Source of the DNA: Eubacteriaceae bacterium
Lineage (GTDB): Bacteria > Bacillota > Clostridia > Lachnospirales > Lachnospiraceae
Reading direction: 5' to 3'
DNA length: 64,000 bases
NCBI GenBank assembly: GCA_910574015.1
Contig: CAJSYQ010000006.1
Coordinates: 1-64,000 of the forward strand
Shown: in pieces, positions 62,539 through 64,000 of the stretch
Numbering within the stretch: the stretch's first letter is position 1
Layout of the letters: each line of letters begins with the position of its first letter
Made by a program: the position numbers and the translations under genes
Notes under the pieces: model-generated
The model's input: only the letters and a program-made list of their open reading frames with translations
Databases searched by the model: none
What the model was told of the DNA's origin: nothing

Positions 62539-62545
62539 CTTTTCA

Positions 62546-63445
62546 TTACTGCATTTTGTTGATGGCATCCGTTATACACTTGGCCGGGGCAGAATCAATA
62601 ATGACATAATCGATATTTCCATTGATCAGATCCTGTACCGCCAGGGAACCGTTTCTGTAACCGGTGGTGGTGACATTGTAACCGTCAAATCCCCAGTCTT
62701 TGTCCCCCTCGCAGTAGAACTGCCCTGTCGTACCATTTTGAACTCCGATCTTGACACTCTTATCCTTCGTCTTCAAAATCTTTTCTATATCCTCCACCTT
62801 TTTGCAGGCGTCAAATTCTTTGCTGTCACCCTTTACGATCAGCATCTGAGAAGCATTGTAATACGGATCTGTAAAGGTCACATATTTTTTGCGGTCTTCC
62901 TTAATGGTTAGTCCCGCCATGGCAATATCACTCTTATGCTGCCCCACGGAAAGACATACCGCATCAAATTCCATGTTCTGGATCACCAGCTCTTTTCCCA
63001 GCTTCTTTGCAAATGCGGCCGCCACTTCCATATCGATGCCATAATACTTATCGCCTTTTGTATATTCATACGGTTCAAAGGAAGCATTCGTTGCCACAAG
63101 AAGCTGATCCTTGGAATTATCCAGTTCAGCAGAAGTAACTCCCTCCGGCTCCCCGTCGCCGAAATATTTATTGCAGATCACTTCAAATTTACCGCTTTCT
63201 TTGATCTCCTTGATAAATTCATTTGCCGCCTTCAACAGCTCCGGCTGATCCTTATCTACGCCAAATGCGTATTCTTCCTTCGTCAGTTCTACATCGATCA
63301 CCTTCACAGCCTGAGCCGCCTGTGCGGAGCTGCCGGATGCACCGCCCGTCCCACTCTGTGTCTTCGTATCATCCGAACCGCCGCAGCCGCAAACTGAAAC
63401 GGCAGTCATGATCACAGCAAGTCCCATTGCTAATAACTTCTTCAT
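62546..63445 (-). CDS. Amino-acid-binding lipoprotein with permuted domain order
   Basis: 299 residues. The signal peptide ends SVCGC (lipid Cys about 21), then a Ser/Gly/Ala linker. Residues about 47-97 (VIDVELTKEEYAFGVDKDQP..FEVICNKYFGDG) are what normally forms the C-terminal end of this binding-protein family. The usual N-terminus follows (QLLVATNASFEPYEYTKGD, about 114-132), and the protein stops at DYVIIDSAPAKCITDAINK, where relatives continue into the segment now found at the front. It therefore looks circularly permuted. It should feed amino acids to the adjacent permease/ATPase. Confidence 0.92.
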   Translation of the reverse strand: MKKLLAMGLAVIMTAVSVCGCGGSDDTKTQSGTGGASGSSAQAAQAVKVIDVELTKEEYAFGVDKDQPELLKAANEFIKEIKESGKFEVICNKYFGDGEPEGVTSAELDNSKDQLLVATNASFEPYEYTKGDKYYGIDMEVAAAFAKKLGKELVIQNMEFDAVCLSVGQHKSDIAMAGLTIKEDRKKYVTFTDPYYNASQMLIVKGDSKEFDACKKVEDIEKILKTKDKSVKIGVQNGTTGQFYCEGDKDWGFDGYNVTTTGYRNGSLAVQDLINGNIDYVIIDSAPAKCITDAINKMQ

Positions 63446-63513
63446 TTCTTACTTCCTCCATTCCAAAGAGACAGCCGATCCCCAGCCGCTCTCCTATGTC
63501 TTTTAATCAAGTT

Positions 63514-63542
63514 ATTGTATCATAAATTTATAAAATCCGCAA
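63514..63542 (-). promoter_or_regulatory. Promoter of the amino-acid ABC operon
   Basis: Minus strand TTGCGG (63537-63542) and TACAAT (63514-63519), 17 bases apart, about 70 bases upstream of the binding-protein gene. Confidence 0.75.
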
Positions 63543-63566
63543 GGCAAATAGAAAAATTATCAAATA

Positions 63567-63625
63567 CCAAAAAGGAACTGCTGCATTGTCAGATATTAGA
63601 TACCTGCTTTTGCAACAGCCCCTTT
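63567..63625 (-). terminator. Terminator of the surface-protein gene
   Basis: A 15-nt arm (63571-63585) pairs with 63611-63625, using three G-U pairs on the minus-strand RNA. A TTTT run follows. The loop is about 25 nt. Confidence 0.7.
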
Positions 63626-63688
63626 GATGTAATTATGTGTGGTGTGACATTCCGCAGCAGAAACATCACAAAGGAATCAACTTAAAAA

Positions 63689-64000
63689 TTATTTCTTAAC
63701 TGTAACCTTGATGGACTTTGTAGTCTTCTTGTACACGCCCTGCCTGGAACTTGTGATCTTAACTGTTAAGCTTCCTTTTTTCTTACCTTTGATCGTGAGC
63801 TTGCCCTTCTTGAATGTTACGTTAGCAATCTTCTTCTGTTTCTTTGTCAGTTTTACAAGAGAAAGCTTAGCCTTTGTAGGAATCACAGTTACTTTCAGGG
63901 TAACCTTCTTACCTTTCTTTACAGTAACCTTGCTAACTTTTTTCTTGCCCTTCTTTACGGTGAATTTTGCTTTCTGGGTAGCCTTCTGGGACGGTCCTGG
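63689..64000 (-). CDS. Lysine-rich Ig-like surface protein, C-terminal part (5' end outside window)
   Basis: 104 residues are visible and the frame is open to the window edge. The sequence PGPSQKATQKAKFTVKKGKK, KVTLKVTVIP, LTIKGKKKGSLTVKIT and TTKSIKVTVKK shows alternating beta strands with very many Lys, Thr and Val residues. This resembles the bacterial Ig-like (Big_2) repeats and structural-calcium-free wall repeats of Clostridia surface proteins. No sortase or wall-anchor motif is seen at the end. The full function cannot be known from this part. Confidence 0.75.
   Translation of the reverse strand, partial: PGPSQKATQKAKFTVKKGKKKVSKVTVKKGKKVTLKVTVIPTKAKLSLVKLTKKQKKIANVTFKKGKLTIKGKKKGSLTVKITSSRQGVYKKTTKSIKVTVKK

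Noticed and set aside
61541-62911. 456-residue plus-strand frame over the amino-acid ABC operon
   Set aside because: Antisense to three clear transporter genes, with a His/Gln-rich non-native composition.

Overview
The window reads as a chromosome segment of a Gram-positive Clostridia, most likely a gut-type Lachnospiraceae. This is inferred from the rpsF-ssb-rpsR and gdpP-rplI-dnaB gene orders, a YyaC-type spore protein, SigH, strong AGGAGG ribosome binding sites, and near-consensus sigma-A promoters. The right half (about 31.4-64 kb) is ordinary core chromosome. The left half (1-31.4 kb) is a stack of mobile and defence DNA that stops just downstream of the tuf terminator.

Left half, in order. 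(1) The 3' part of an IS66 transposase (2-685) and two small unknown genes (1166-2031). (2) A spacer with paired 22-nt tandem repeats (2185-2519). (3) An eight-gene minus-strand defence operon (2540-13891): a C5 cytosine methyltransferase, a MORC-like GHKL ATPase, a Z1-domain P-loop ATPase, a PD-(D/E)XK DUF4420-like nuclease, an AIPR protein, a Vsr-like nickase, an 81-aa protein of unknown function, and an AlbA_2/RecG-like ATP-binding protein. The genes overlap or lie 13-47 nt apart, so they are probably co-transcribed. (4) A serine-recombinase mobilizable element (about 14.1-20.1 kb) with a frameshifted TnpV gene, a large serine recombinase, a MobV relaxase, a recognisable MobV nic site (17641-17660), a RepA-like ATPase and two sigma-like regulators. 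(5) Cargo genes (20.4-22.7 kb): a KTR zinc-ribbon protein, a GNAT acetyltransferase, a metallo-beta-lactamase-fold protein, and a TetR regulator with two visible operators. (6) TnpV wreckage and an IS110-family insertion with a structured leader that should encode the bridge RNA (23.4-25.1 kb). (7) A decayed plasmid-derived integrative element (25.16-31.4 kb): a relaxase split by one in-frame TAG, MobC, ParR-like and truncated ParM genes, a replication initiator fused by deletion to parM, a tyrosine integrase, a small HTH protein, a candidate HEPN protein and an XRE regulator.

Right half. The str operon (rpsL-rpsG-fusA-tuf, minus) is driven by a consensus promoter at 36095-36123, and tuf has an additional promoter. 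Next come a DUF5711 protein with CvpA, a membrane protein with a degenerate MPN-like domain, yyaC, and the minus-strand run pfk-dnaX-ybaB-recR. These are followed by a cell-wall amidase, DUF951, rpsF-ssb-rpsR, a zinc-ribbon membrane protein, gdpP-rplI-dnaB, and a MerR-like gene, mrnC, rlmB and sigH. tRNA-Thr, a P-type ATPase, ispF, tRNA-Met and tRNA-Val come next. Two ABC importers close the window: a sulfonate/nitrate/taurine-type operon that includes its own LacI-family regulator, and a polar amino-acid operon. The last gene is a lysine-rich surface protein cut by the window edge.

The most promising observations are the extended Z1/MORC/methyltransferase operon, an amino-acid binding protein whose domain order looks circularly permuted (62546-63445), the HEPN-XRE pair (30421-31361), and the two independent in-frame amber stops in mobile-element genes. 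No rRNA genes or CRISPR arrays were seen.
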